From CAZSXU01 sp964610505 (GTDB taxonomy: Bacteria > Arandabacterota > Arandabacteria > JAGLYR01): a DNA stretch of 64,000 bases. The DNA lies in the NCBI GenBank assembly GCA_964610505.1, contig CAZSXU010000001.1, forward strand, positions 248,001 through 312,000, in the 5' to 3' direction. A program made the position numbers and the translations under genes. Positions 52,751 to 62,136 of this stretch are shown piece after piece. The notes under the pieces were generated by a model that was not told the DNA's origin, ran no database searches, and was given only the letters and a program-made list of their open reading frames with translations. Position 1 is the first letter of the stretch. Each line of letters opens with the position of its first letter.

Positions 52751-55069
52751 ATGAAGGCGAGTGCGAAAGAGCCGGTAACGGGGAGGACGGATCGGGTGAC
52801 CATGGACCGGATTGCACCGAAAGTGATTGAGCGCATCGACCGGATTCTTCTGGGCGCGCAGGACGATAAGCGAAAACATCTTCTCGAGCATGAAGTCTAC
52901 GAAATCCTCGGACTCGTTGGAATCCGCGTGCCCCGGCACCGTTTCATCAAGAAGGACGAGAGTATCGGACCGGAGCACCTGCAGGCCTTCACGCGCCGCG
53001 AGCTCTTTATTAAGGTCGTGTCGCAGGATATTCTCCACAAGGCCCGCGTGGGTGGAGTCAAAAGGATCGCCAACGATGCCCAGGTGGCCCGATGGACGAT
53101 AGAGGGGATGCGCAGAGACATCCCCCTTCACCCGTCCTTCGCCACCGCACCCGAGATCGAGGGTTTCCTTCTCGTCGACCGCATCCTTTACTCGGAGGAA
53201 CTGGGAAACGAGCTGCTGATCGGATTCAAGGAAAATCACGCCTTCGGTCCCGTACTTTCCTTCAGTAAGGGGGGCTCGGACGCCGAGCACTTCGCCCGCC
53301 ACTACTCCGTTCCAAACCTGAAACTCGTCCCCCTGAGCCTCGCCGAGTGTAGAGCGCTCATCGAAGAAACGCGTATCGTCATCAAGTATCGTGAGGAAGA
53401 CAAGCTCGACTACGTGGACAAGCTGGCCGACGCCATCTGGAAGCTGAGCCAGATTGCGTTTCACTACTCGAGCTTCAACCCGGCGAACCCGCCGTACGTC
53501 TTCACCGAGTTCGAGACGAATCCTATCATCTTCGATCGGAACCGCAATCTGATCGCTCTGGACGGGCTGGCCTGTGTTCTTCCGAATGAAAAGAGTCATG
53601 CCGCGGCCTCGCAGGTGGATGTCTCCAATCTCGAATACTTCTTCAAGCCCGAAGGCGTTGCGGTGGTAGGGGTTTCCGCAACGGACAGCGGCAAGATGGG
53701 CAACATCATCGCCGACCTGCTCGCCAAGATGGGAAGGACGGATCTGTACCTGGTCAATGTCAAGGGCGGTAGCACCACGGTGAGGGGGGAAACCCATCCT
53801 CTTTACCGGTCGCTGACCGAGATTGACAAGACCGTCGACCTTGCCGTCGTCGCCGTGCCCGCCGGACAGACGCTTCCGGTCATCCGGGAATGCCGGGAAA
53901 AGCAGGTCAAGGCCGTGATTCTGATTCCGGGAGGCTTCCGGGAGACAACGGGCGAAACCTCACTGGAGGAACAGATTCGCCGGACGCTCGAGGGAAGTGG
54001 GACCCGGGTGGTCGGTCCGAATTGCCTCGGAGTCATCTATGCCTCGGCGAAGGATGAAGCCGGCATTAACACCTTCTTCATCCCCGAGCAGAGGGTCGAT
54101 TTCATTCCCAGCGCCGACAGCAACGTGGCTCTAGTGACACAGAGTGGAGCCATGGGCGTCACTGTTCTGGACCAGCTCAAACACGCTCCCTATCTCAAGG
54201 CCCTTGTGAGCTACGGGAACCAGCTGGACGTGGACCCCGGCGACCTGGTCGCCTACTTCGACGGCGACCCGGAGATCAAGGCGATCGCCGCCTATATCGA
54301 AGGTTTCCGGCCCGCGGGCGGAAGAGCTTTCTTCGACGCCGCCCGGCGGGCGAAGAAGCCGATCGTCGTGTACAAGGCCGGCAGGACGGACGCGGGCTCA
54401 AGGGCCGCCGCGTCTCACACGGCTTCGATGACGGGAGAGTATGAAGTCGCGAAGTCCGCCTTCCTCCAGGCCGGCGTCATCGTGACCGAGCATATCCTTC
54501 ACCTGACGGACCTGCTCAAGGCCTTTGCCCTTGTTGGAGACAAGACGTTCTCCGGGCGCCGGGTGGCGGGGATCGTGAATGCGGGATTCGAGAGTACATA
54601 CGCCGCGGACAGCATCGGGGATTTGGAGCTGGCGTCATTCTCCGAGGACACGGTCCGCACGTTGCGGGACGCCCTGCCCCCCATTGTCGCGATCCACCCT
54701 TTCCTCGATCTCACTCCCATGGCCGACGACGTCCTCTTTGAGCGCTGTATCGAGCTGGTTCTCTCCGATCCGAATGTGGATTGTCTCTTCATCTCCATCG
54801 TTCCGCACACCACGGCGCTCAGCACCGTCAGACAGGAAATGGAGAGCCGGAAGGAGAATCTCGCCACCCGCATCATCCGTCAGACAAAACAGTCTCTGAA
54901 GCCGATTGTCGTGTCGGTGAACGCCGGAGATCTGTACAGCCTGTTCGTCAACACCCTGGAAGAGGGCGGCGTTCCCACCTACCCTACCGCCTGGCGCGCC
55001 ATGCAGTGTCTGAATTCGCTGGTGGGCTGGAACCTGACACGTGAGTCTCCGTTCCGGGACGGAGACTGA
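52751..55069 (+). CDS. Fused ADP-forming acyl-CoA synthetase
   Basis: A 772-residue protein. The N-terminal ~280 residues form an ATP-grasp domain (beta part: ELFIKVVSQDILHKARVGGV); next come the CoA-binding domain (about 295-390: KPEGVAVVGVSATDSGKMG) and succinyl-CoA-ligase-like domains. The phosphorylated His is His556 in AASHTASMTGEYEVAKSAF. It makes an acyl-CoA from acid, CoA and ATP giving ADP, or the reverse. The ATP-grasp-first order is a known permutation. The start may be ATG 52751 (leaderless) or GTG 52796, which has GGGGAGG nine bases upstream. Followed by a CoA-transferase and aromatic-CoA genes, so an aromatic acid is a plausible substrate (inference). Confidence 0.85.
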   Translation: MKASAKEPVTGRTDRVTMDRIAPKVIERIDRILLGAQDDKRKHLLEHEVYEILGLVGIRVPRHRFIKKDESIGPEHLQAFTRRELFIKVVSQDILHKARVGGVKRIANDAQVARWTIEGMRRDIPLHPSFATAPEIEGFLLVDRILYSEELGNELLIGFKENHAFGPVLSFSKGGSDAEHFARHYSVPNLKLVPLSLAECRALIEETRIVIKYREEDKLDYVDKLADAIWKLSQIAFHYSSFNPANPPYVFTEFETNPIIFDRNRNLIALDGLACVLPNEKSHAAASQVDVSNLEYFFKPEGVAVVGVSATDSGKMGNIIADLLAKMGRTDLYLVNVKGGSTTVRGETHPLYRSLTEIDKTVDLAVVAVPAGQTLPVIRECREKQVKAVILIPGGFRETTGETSLEEQIRRTLEGSGTRVVGPNCLGVIYASAKDEAGINTFFIPEQRVDFIPSADSNVALVTQSGAMGVTVLDQLKHAPYLKALVSYGNQLDVDPGDLVAYFDGDPEIKAIAAYIEGFRPAGGRAFFDAARRAKKPIVVYKAGRTDAGSRAAASHTASMTGEYEVAKSAFLQAGVIVTEHILHLTDLLKAFALVGDKTFSGRRVAGIVNAGFESTYAADSIGDLELASFSEDTVRTLRDALPPIVAIHPFLDLTPMADDVLFERCIELVLSDPNVDCLFISIVPHTTALSTVRQEMESRKENLATRIIRQTKQSLKPIVVSVNAGDLYSLFVNTLEEGGVPTYPTAWRAMQCLNSLVGWNLTRESPFRDGD

Positions 55070-55157
55070 TCCTCGGCAATCCGCACGGCCGCAAGCTCGT
55101 TCTTGAGGCCCGGCCCCGGGATCCCGGCGCACGGAGAGGCGCGAAACAGGTGTGACC

Positions 55158-55187
55158 TTGACAGCCCTGCGTCCCTTCACGTAAGGT
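55158..55187 (+). promoter_or_regulatory. Weak candidate promoter of the CoA-transferase gene
   Basis: TTGACA (55158-55163), an 18-base spacer and TAAGGT (55182-55187). Only the -35 is convincing. Confidence 0.35.
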
Positions 55188-55246
55188 CTCCACGGTTCCA
55201 ACTTGCCTGAAGAAACCGCGCCGGGCGCAGAGGGCAAAGTCGCCAT

Positions 55247-56455
55247 ATGGCCACTCCGTCTGAAATCGATCGAGCCCTGAACGGGATTCGTGTTCTCGAT
55301 CTTTCGAGGATCCTTGCCGGACCCTATTGCACGATGATCCTGGGGGACCTGGGTGCGGAAGTGATCAAGGTGGAGCGCCCCGGCACGGGCGACGACACCC
55401 GAACCTGGGGACCGCCTTTCGCAGGCGGCGAGAGCGCTTACTATCTCTGCTGCAATCGGAACAAGAAATCGATCACGGTCGATCTCAAGAACCCGCGCGG
55501 TCTGGAGCTGATCAGGGAATTCGCGAAGGTCTCCGACGTCCTGGTTGAGAACTTCACGCCGGGCCTCATGAAGCGCTTCGGGCTGGACTACGAGTCCCTG
55601 CGCAGGATCAATCCCCGCCTTGTCTACTGTTCGATTACCGCCTACGGTCAGGATGGCCCCTACCGCGATCGTCCGGGTTACGATATGGTTCTCTCCGCGG
55701 TCGGAGGGTTGATGTGGATCACCGGCGAGCGAGGAGGGGAACCGGTCAAAGTCGGCGTGGCCATCACGGACGTCGTCACCGGCGTCCACGCATCAGGTTC
55801 CATCGTGGCCTCGTTGTTCTGGAGGGAACGCTCCGGTCGGGGCCAGTACATCGATGTGAGCCTCCTCGACGCCCAGGTTTCCTGCCTGGCCAATATCGCC
55901 AGCAATTACCTGGTGTCCGGTCAAGAGGCCCAACGCTGGGGCACACAGCACGAGTCCATTGTCCCCTACCAGGTCTTCCCAACGAAAGACCGTCCCATCG
56001 CCATCGGGGTGGCCAATCAGAGAATCTGGAAACGCTTCTGCGAACTGGTCGGCAGGGAGGAATGGCTCACCGACCCCCGATTTGAAACCAATCCGAAGCG
56101 CGTGGAGAACCGGGAAGTGTTGATCCCCCTCGTTGCCGAGGTGATGAAGGAGAAAGCGTGCGATGATTGGGTGGCGTCGTTTGTGAAGGCGGCGATTCCC
56201 TGCGGGCCGGTCAACACGATGGAGAGCCTTTTCGCCGACCCACAGGTCCTCCACCGCCGCATGCTTGCCGAGATCTCACACCCTACCGTGGGATCCCTCC
56301 GCCTGGCAGGGATCCCGATCAAGTATTCAGAGACCCCGGGGATCGTTTCCCTCCCTCCGCCGTTGGTCGGCGAGCATACCGATGAAATCCTTGCGGACGT
56401 GCTGGGGTATGGACCGGAGAAAATCGAGGAATTGAGAGAGCGGCAGGTCGTTTGA
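55247..56455 (+). CDS. Family III CoA-transferase (CaiB/BaiF)
   Basis: A 402-residue protein with the family's GIRVLDLSRILAGPYCTMIL start, GDDTRTWGPPF, and the catalytic Asp in RPGYDMVLSAVGGLMWITG (near residue 145). Such enzymes move CoA between acyl groups, for example in carnitine, toluene (benzylsuccinate) and phenyllactate metabolism. It lies between the acyl-CoA synthetase and the Mo-complex genes, so it may activate the same substrate at the expense of another CoA ester. The start is the ATG at 55247. Confidence 0.92.
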   Translation: MATPSEIDRALNGIRVLDLSRILAGPYCTMILGDLGAEVIKVERPGTGDDTRTWGPPFAGGESAYYLCCNRNKKSITVDLKNPRGLELIREFAKVSDVLVENFTPGLMKRFGLDYESLRRINPRLVYCSITAYGQDGPYRDRPGYDMVLSAVGGLMWITGERGGEPVKVGVAITDVVTGVHASGSIVASLFWRERSGRGQYIDVSLLDAQVSCLANIASNYLVSGQEAQRWGTQHESIVPYQVFPTKDRPIAIGVANQRIWKRFCELVGREEWLTDPRFETNPKRVENREVLIPLVAEVMKEKACDDWVASFVKAAIPCGPVNTMESLFADPQVLHRRMLAEISHPTVGSLRLAGIPIKYSETPGIVSLPPPLVGEHTDEILADVLGYGPEKIEELRERQVV

Positions 56456-56526
56456 GACCACCCGCCCCCGTGAGGCGGATTCCTTCGAGAAGCCCCGTGT
56501 CACCCCGCGCGCGGGCCAGATCGTTC

Positions 56527-56555
56527 TTGACAGTGTTTGGTGAAGCAGTGAGAAT
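56527..56555 (+). promoter_or_regulatory. Promoter of the Mo-enzyme operon
   Basis: TTGACA (56527-56532), a 17-base spacer and GAGAAT (56550-56555), the same hexamer pair as at 46554-46582. It is about 50 bases before the ATG at 56610. Confidence 0.5.
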
Positions 56556-56609
56556 CATTGTGTCTTTTGGTCAGGTCGAACACCGGATGCGAGCAAAGGC
56601 GGCGAAACG

Positions 56610-59222
56610 ATGAGCATTCCCGGAACGAGCACCAAGGAAGACGTCTGGATTAACACCTCCTGCGGGGGGTGCTACGCTCAGTGTGGTGTCCGGGTCCACC
56701 GGGTCGACGGAGTGGTGGTGGATATCGAGGGCAACCCCGATTCCCCCGCCGGAAGCGGGAGGATCTGCGCCAAGGGCACGGCTCAGCTGATGACTCTCTA
56801 CGACCGGCATCGCATCAACCATCCGGTCAGGAGAACGAACCCCGAGAAGGGCGTGGGAGTGGATCCCAAGTGGGAGCGCATTTCCTGGGAGGAAGCCTTC
56901 GATATCATCGTGTCGAAGTTCAAGAACATGAAGGATCCCAGGGGGACCTATTTCCAGGCCACTACGGTCCAGACCAGCGAGATCCGGTTCGCCGTCATCG
57001 CTTTCATGAAAGCCTGGGGCTTCAGGAACTACTGGGTCTCCGGCGGCGGGCTCTGGTGCGGCAACGGTGCCCATTTCATGAACGGGATCATGCACGCGGC
57101 GTGGTCCATCATCCCAGACTGGAATTACAACAACTACACGATCTACTTCGGCTGCTCAAAAGGTCACGGAGCGGGCCACGCCGCGTTGCAGACCGCGCAG
57201 TGGGTCGCGGATGCGCGAGCCAGGGGAATGAAGGCGGTTGTGTTTGATCCGTTCCTCTCCACACAGGCATCCAAGGCACATGAATGGGTTCCGATTCGCG
57301 TGGGCACGGACGGTGCCGTGGCCCTGGGGATGATCAACGTCATCCTGAACGAGCTTGGAGTTCGGGACGATGAATACCTCAAGCTGAAGACCAACGCCCC
57401 GTACCTGATCGGCCCGGACCGGCACTACGTGCGCGATTCCCGCACTCACAAGCCGCTCGTCTGGGACCCCCGGGATGCGAGGGCCAAGACCTTCGACGAC
57501 GAATCCATCCTCGACTATGCCCTCGAGGGCCGCTTTGAGGTCAACGGCATGCCCTGTCACCCGGCTTTCCATCTGTTCAGGGAGCACGTCAAGGAGAACT
57601 ACCCGCTGGACAAAGTGGAGAGAATCACCAGCGTGCCGCAGGCGACAATCCGACGGGTGGCGAAAGAGTTCGCGGAGGCGGCCCAGATCGGAAGTACGGT
57701 CACCATCGACGGGCGGAAGCTGCCGCTGCGACCGGCGGCCGCCATTTTCTTCCGGGGCAGCCAGGGACACGTGAATTCCGGCTGGAACTGTCTGGAAATC
57801 GACCTCCTCAATCACATCGTGGGCGCGGCGGACGTTCCGGGCGGCGCCATGGGCCATGGCCCCCCGGTGTCTCACGGCCATCCCGACACCGGAAAACCGG
57901 AGACGATTCCCTTTTCCTGCCCGGACGGCCTGATGGTCGTCAAGGGGTGGGTCTATGACCACAAGCCCTATCCGCTGAGAGAACCCAAGGCTCCCACGAG
58001 ACTTGATCTGCAGGACATGTTCCCCTGCTCGGTGTACAACGCTTTCACCATTTGCAGCCCCGAGTGGGAAAAATACCTCGAGGACTTCAAGATTCCCTAC
58101 CGGCCGGAGATCATGATCAACTTCGGATCCAACTCCGTGATGACCATGGCCAATGCCCATGACGTCACGGAGAATTTCCTTAAGAAATTCGATTTCACCC
58201 TCTCATTCAATATCTACCACAACGAGTTTACGGAAGCCGTGGCCGACATTGTCCTTCCCGACGCCTGCTTCCTGGAGAGATATACACCCTGCGTGACCTT
58301 CCCCTCGACGTTCTGTCACCCGACGGGGATGGATCACTGGGTCTGGCAGATTCGGCAACCGGTGACCGAACCTCTCTATGAGCGGCGGGATTTCAACGAA
58401 ATCATGTTAGAGATCGCAAAGCGGTTGGGTATCGCGGACAAGTACTACGATGCGATCAACAAGACCATTCCCATCCGCTACGGCGGCGACATGGACCCTC
58501 AATACAAGCTCGACCCCAACGGGGACTACAGCTGGCAGGATATCTGCGATCGGGTGCTCAAGGATCGCCTGGGAGAGAACAAGGGCCTGGAGGGGTTGAA
58601 GGACACCGGGCTCGAGAAGTGGCCGACCAAAGTGGAGGAGATGTACTGGCGGTGGTTCGTGCCGGTGCGCGTCCCGATCTACTTCGAGTACTTTATCGAA
58701 TCGGGCGAGAAGGCCAAGGCCCTCTGTGCGTCCTTCGGGCACGAGGACATCATGGACTGGCGGTTCTACACGCCCCTGGCCGAGTGGTTCCCGTGTCCTT
58801 CACACGAGGAAAAGAACCCGGAGTTCGACCTCTGGGCGTTCAGCTGGAGGCCCTCTTTCCACACGCAATCCTCGACCCAGAACAATCCCTGGCTCGACGA
58901 GATTTCCGTCAACGACCCATTCGTGTATCTGATTCAGATCAACGCGGAGACCGGCCGGAAGAAGGGTCTCAAGGATCAGGATATCATCTACGTCGAGAAC
59001 AAATTGGGCAGGAAGATCAAGGGCCCCGTCAAGCTCGTCGAGGGCATGCACCCCGAGCAGTTGGGCATCGCGGGGTGCCACGGGCACTGGGCGCGGGGTA
59101 TTCCCATCGCCAAGGGCAAGGGCCAGTTCTTCGACGACCTGATCATCACGGACGAGGCGCACACCGATTCCCTCACACAGGGGTCGGATGCCTGCGTGAA
59201 GGTGAAAATCTACAAGGCATGA
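56610..59222 (+). CDS. Molybdopterin oxidoreductase catalytic subunit, PadB-like
   Basis: An 870-residue DMSO-reductase-family protein. The N-terminus has a [4Fe-4S] site at Cys18, Cys21, Cys25 and Cys53 (CX2CX3CX27C). No twin-arginine signal precedes it, so it should act in the cytoplasm. Cys150 in GGGLWCGNGAHFMNG is a candidate Mo/W ligand (inference). FGCSKGHGAGHAALQ and the C-terminal guanine-dinucleotide domain are normal. The next two genes encode a four-cluster FeS protein and an NrfD-type membrane anchor, giving an ABC complex. A cytoplasmic active site beside acyl-CoA genes fits a CoA-thioester substrate as in phenylacetyl-CoA:acceptor oxidoreductase (PadBCD). This is inferred from context, not shown. 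Confidence 0.8.
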   Translation: MSIPGTSTKEDVWINTSCGGCYAQCGVRVHRVDGVVVDIEGNPDSPAGSGRICAKGTAQLMTLYDRHRINHPVRRTNPEKGVGVDPKWERISWEEAFDIIVSKFKNMKDPRGTYFQATTVQTSEIRFAVIAFMKAWGFRNYWVSGGGLWCGNGAHFMNGIMHAAWSIIPDWNYNNYTIYFGCSKGHGAGHAALQTAQWVADARARGMKAVVFDPFLSTQASKAHEWVPIRVGTDGAVALGMINVILNELGVRDDEYLKLKTNAPYLIGPDRHYVRDSRTHKPLVWDPRDARAKTFDDESILDYALEGRFEVNGMPCHPAFHLFREHVKENYPLDKVERITSVPQATIRRVAKEFAEAAQIGSTVTIDGRKLPLRPAAAIFFRGSQGHVNSGWNCLEIDLLNHIVGAADVPGGAMGHGPPVSHGHPDTGKPETIPFSCPDGLMVVKGWVYDHKPYPLREPKAPTRLDLQDMFPCSVYNAFTICSPEWEKYLEDFKIPYRPEIMINFGSNSVMTMANAHDVTENFLKKFDFTLSFNIYHNEFTEAVADIVLPDACFLERYTPCVTFPSTFCHPTGMDHWVWQIRQPVTEPLYERRDFNEIMLEIAKRLGIADKYYDAINKTIPIRYGGDMDPQYKLDPNGDYSWQDICDRVLKDRLGENKGLEGLKDTGLEKWPTKVEEMYWRWFVPVRVPIYFEYFIESGEKAKALCASFGHEDIMDWRFYTPLAEWFPCPSHEEKNPEFDLWAFSWRPSFHTQSSTQNNPWLDEISVNDPFVYLIQINAETGRKKGLKDQDIIYVENKLGRKIKGPVKLVEGMHPEQLGIAGCHGHWARGIPIAKGKGQFFDDLIITDEAHTDSLTQGSDACVKVKIYKA

Positions 59223-59245
59223 CCAGGCCAGGGAGGTAAATCCAA

Positions 59246-59875
59246 GTGGCGCGTTACGGGTTTGTCATCGATCTCAAGAGATGCTACGGGTGTTATTCGT
59301 GCCAGGTCGCGTGCAAGGCCTCGAACCACACGCCCAAAGGCATCGACTGGGCCAGGTGCGTGCCCGCTGAAGCCGGCCGGTTTCCCGCCGCGCTGAGGCA
59401 GATGGTCCCGTTGGTCTGCATGCAATGTGCCGAGCCCGCGTGCATGGAAGTTTGTCCGACCGGCGCCACCCAGCAGGACGAGAATGGCATCGTCACTGTA
59501 GACAAGGAACTGTGCATGGGGTGCAAATACTGCATCATGGCCTGCCCCTACGGCGCGCGGCAGACCGTGGAGAAGTGGAGCACCTACTTTCCGCACACCG
59601 ATGGGGATCTTGATCCGTACGAGGCCTATGCAAAAAGAGCGTGGGAACAGAAGAGCGGCTACGGGATGGCCACCAAGTGTGACTACTGCATGGACCGGGT
59701 GAGGGAAGGACGCCAGCCCGCCTGTGTGGAATCCTGCCCTGCCAAGGCCCGGTACTTCGGAGATCTGGAGGATCCGGAGAGCGAGGTTTCAATCCTGATC
59801 AGGCGCGAGCGCGGTTTTCAGCTGAACCCGGAGTTCGGCACGGACCCGTCCTGCTATTACCTGCCACCGAGGTAG
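59246..59875 (+). CDS. Four-cluster ferredoxin-like electron-transfer subunit
   Basis: A 209-residue DmsB/PadC-type protein starting at GTG 59246 with GGGAGG upstream. It has four cysteine groups for [4Fe-4S] clusters (CYGCYSCQVAC, CMQCAEPACMEVCP, CMGCKYCIMACPYG and CDYCMDRVREG plus CVESCP). It would carry electrons between the Mo subunit and the membrane subunit. It is 23 bases after the Mo gene and six bases before the membrane gene. Confidence 0.9.
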   Translation: MARYGFVIDLKRCYGCYSCQVACKASNHTPKGIDWARCVPAEAGRFPAALRQMVPLVCMQCAEPACMEVCPTGATQQDENGIVTVDKELCMGCKYCIMACPYGARQTVEKWSTYFPHTDGDLDPYEAYAKRAWEQKSGYGMATKCDYCMDRVREGRQPACVESCPAKARYFGDLEDPESEVSILIRRERGFQLNPEFGTDPSCYYLPPR

Positions 59876-59881
59876 AGACTC

Positions 59882-60781
59882 ATGGAGATGAAGGCACAGT
59901 CCAAATGGAGCTGGCTGGTTTCGGCCTATCTCTTTCTCGCCGGACTCGGCGCCGGCGCCTACGCGATCGGCGTCCTGGCCGGTTTTGCCGGCGGGGAATG
60001 GGCCGGCATTTCCAAGATCGGGGTTTCCCTGGGGTTTCCCTGCGTTCTCGTCGGATGCATGTTCCTCATCGGCGACCTGGGGACCCCGAGCAACTTCTGG
60101 CGGGCATGGAGGCGGCCCGACACATCGTGGATCGCGCGGGGCACCATCATCATCTCGATCTTCATGGTTCTGGGAGTCATCCACGTTGCATTCTGGGTCT
60201 GGCCGTTTCATTCACTCGAAGACGCCAACGGCGCGCGGAACCTCGTCGGCGTCCTGGGTATCATCTTCGCGTTCGGTACCATGATCTATACCGGCATCCT
60301 TCTGGGCGCCGCGCGACCCATCGCGTTCTGGAGCACGGCGATGCTGCCGCTGCTGTTCCTCGTCTCCGCTCTGTCGACCGGAATCATGGCCGTTGTCCTG
60401 ACTTCATCCGTGACGGGAGCGACTCACGGGGTCCCCCTCGCCCGACTTGCGTGGATCGATTCTTTCCTGATCATCCTGGAAATTCTGGTCCTCTTCTTCT
60501 ACTTGCAGGCGACCCACCGTGTTCCCGAATCCCGGGCTTCCGCCAAGCTGGTCCTCACCGGATCCATCGCTCCTCTCTTCTGGGCCGGGGTGGTGACGGT
60601 CGGGCTCGTGGTTCCCCTGGTTCTCGAGATCTTTGCCGTCGGCGCCGCAACCGGGACTCTCGCGCTGTCGGCATCCATCTGCGGTATCATTGGGGGGTTG
60701 TTCTTGAGACAGGTCGTGGTTTCCGGCGGCATCCACGCACCCTTGAGAGCAGGGCGGTTCGAGATCGCGTTGCCGGCCTAG
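59882..60781 (+). CDS. NrfD/PsrC-type membrane subunit
   Basis: A 299-residue protein with about eight or nine hydrophobic helices. It begins KWSWLVSAYLFLAGLGAGAY and has the DLGTPSNFWRAWRRPDTSWI loop typical of NrfD/PsrC quinone-interacting subunits. It would exchange electrons with the quinone pool. The end contains VVSGGIHAPLRAG. It is the third gene of the complex; a new promoter follows it. Confidence 0.88.
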   Translation: MEMKAQSKWSWLVSAYLFLAGLGAGAYAIGVLAGFAGGEWAGISKIGVSLGFPCVLVGCMFLIGDLGTPSNFWRAWRRPDTSWIARGTIIISIFMVLGVIHVAFWVWPFHSLEDANGARNLVGVLGIIFAFGTMIYTGILLGAARPIAFWSTAMLPLLFLVSALSTGIMAVVLTSSVTGATHGVPLARLAWIDSFLIILEILVLFFYLQATHRVPESRASAKLVLTGSIAPLFWAGVVTVGLVVPLVLEIFAVGAATGTLALSASICGIIGGLFLRQVVVSGGIHAPLRAGRFEIALPA

Positions 60782-60792
60782 GCCAATTCCTG

Positions 60793-60821
60793 TTGACATG
60801 GGGCATTGCGGATGGTATGAG
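60793..60821 (+). promoter_or_regulatory. Promoter of the benzoyl-CoA reductase genes
   Basis: TTGACA (60793-60798), a 17-base spacer and TATGAG (60816-60821). It leaves a leader of about 170 bases (60828-60998) that includes a perfect GTCTCC / GGAGAC hairpin near 60917-60931; no regulator gene is nearby. Confidence 0.6.
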
Positions 60822-60998
60822 TTCGAGACTGGCGTCTTAAGGCGACGTGTGCCGGGGCCGAGCCGGAATCTGCATCCAGGACGAATCATCCGCTCGGCCT
60901 TGTCTCACCGCCACAGGTCTCCGCCGGAGACTGAGCCTCGAGAGGAGGGTGTTCCCGAAATCGTTTTGGACGGTTCCACTTCGCAAGGAGAAACGTGA

Positions 60999-62123
60999 AT
61001 GTTGAACCAGTTTCGCGATTGGGAGAGAAACCGTCACGAGTATGCGAAAGCCTGGAAAGAACGTACCGGCGGGAAGGTCATGGGATATTTCTGCACCTAT
61101 GCCCCCGAGGAAATTCTCTACGCCGCCGGGGTACTCCCCGTCCGCATCCTGGGAAGTCATGAGCCTCAGGATGTCACCGAGCCCCATATCTTCGGCATGT
61201 TCTGCCCCTTCTGCCGTGATTGCCTCGCCCAAGGACTCAAGGGGCGCTACGACTACCTCGATGGAATCATGATTTCCCAATCCTGCCTGCACATCCGCCA
61301 GGCTTTCACTTCGTGGCAGAAACATGTTCCTGTGGATTTCCATTACTACTTGTGCATGCCGAACCGCGTCCAGAGCCCCCACGCCCTGCCCTACCTGGCC
61401 GGGGAGCTGGCCGAATTCAAGACGGCGGTCGAGAAGTGGACCGGGAAGACCATCTCCGACGCGGATCTCGACAAGGCCATCGAGGTCTACAACGAAAATC
61501 GCCGGCTGATGCGGGCCGTCTATGAACTTCGCAAGGACGATCACCCTCATCTTACCGGCGAAGAAGCCATGGAGATGGTGATCGCCAGCCAGATGATCGA
61601 CAAGGCTGAACACAGCCGGCAGATCAAGAAGATACTGGAACAGCTTCCGAGTCGAGACGGCCGCGATCCGGGCACACGGTTGATGATCCTCGGGAGTGAG
61701 GATGACGACATCGAGTTCCTGAACATGGTGGAATCGTGTGGGGCCACTTTTGTGGTGGATGATCACTGCACCGGATCACGGTACTTCTGGAACGAGGTGG
61801 AGCCGAGCGACAACCGCCTGGAAGCCATCGCGGCCCGGTATGTTCACCGCGTCCCATGCCCCTCGAAGGATTGGGAGGATCGCACGAGGATCGACCATAT
61901 CCTCAGGCTCGCCCGGGACTGGAACGTTGCCGGGGCCGTCGTCATCCAGCAGAAATTCTGCGATCCGCATGAGCTGGACATTCCGGCGATACGGGAAGCC
62001 CTCGACCGGAACGGGACCAAGACGCTTTTCCTCGAGTTCGATGTCACCGTGCCCATCGGACAGTTCAAGGTAAGAGTCGAGGCGTTCCTCGAGATGATCG
62101 GGGATGACGACCTGTTCGATTGA
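60999..62123 (+). CDS. bcrC: Benzoyl-CoA reductase-type subunit C (2-hydroxyacyl-CoA dehydratase family)
   Basis: A 374-residue protein with AAGGAG eight bases before the ATG. It belongs to the HGD-D family: YFCTYAPEEILYAAGVLPVR near residue 31, MFCPFCRDCLAQG and SQSCLHIRQAF supply the cluster cysteines, and QQKFCDPHELD lies in the C-terminal domain. Paired with the next gene it should form the substrate- and [4Fe-4S]-binding half of the complex. Length and the D-type ATPase downstream favour ATP-dependent benzoyl-CoA reductase over a 2-hydroxyacyl-CoA dehydratase, but the latter (for example phenyllactyl-CoA dehydratase, which also uses a family III CoA-transferase) is the main alternative. 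Confidence 0.75.
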   Translation: MLNQFRDWERNRHEYAKAWKERTGGKVMGYFCTYAPEEILYAAGVLPVRILGSHEPQDVTEPHIFGMFCPFCRDCLAQGLKGRYDYLDGIMISQSCLHIRQAFTSWQKHVPVDFHYYLCMPNRVQSPHALPYLAGELAEFKTAVEKWTGKTISDADLDKAIEVYNENRRLMRAVYELRKDDHPHLTGEEAMEMVIASQMIDKAEHSRQIKKILEQLPSRDGRDPGTRLMILGSEDDDIEFLNMVESCGATFVVDDHCTGSRYFWNEVEPSDNRLEAIAARYVHRVPCPSKDWEDRTRIDHILRLARDWNVAGAVVIQQKFCDPHELDIPAIREALDRNGTKTLFLEFDVTVPIGQFKVRVEAFLEMIGDDDLFD

Positions 62124-62136
62124 TGGGAGACCAAGG

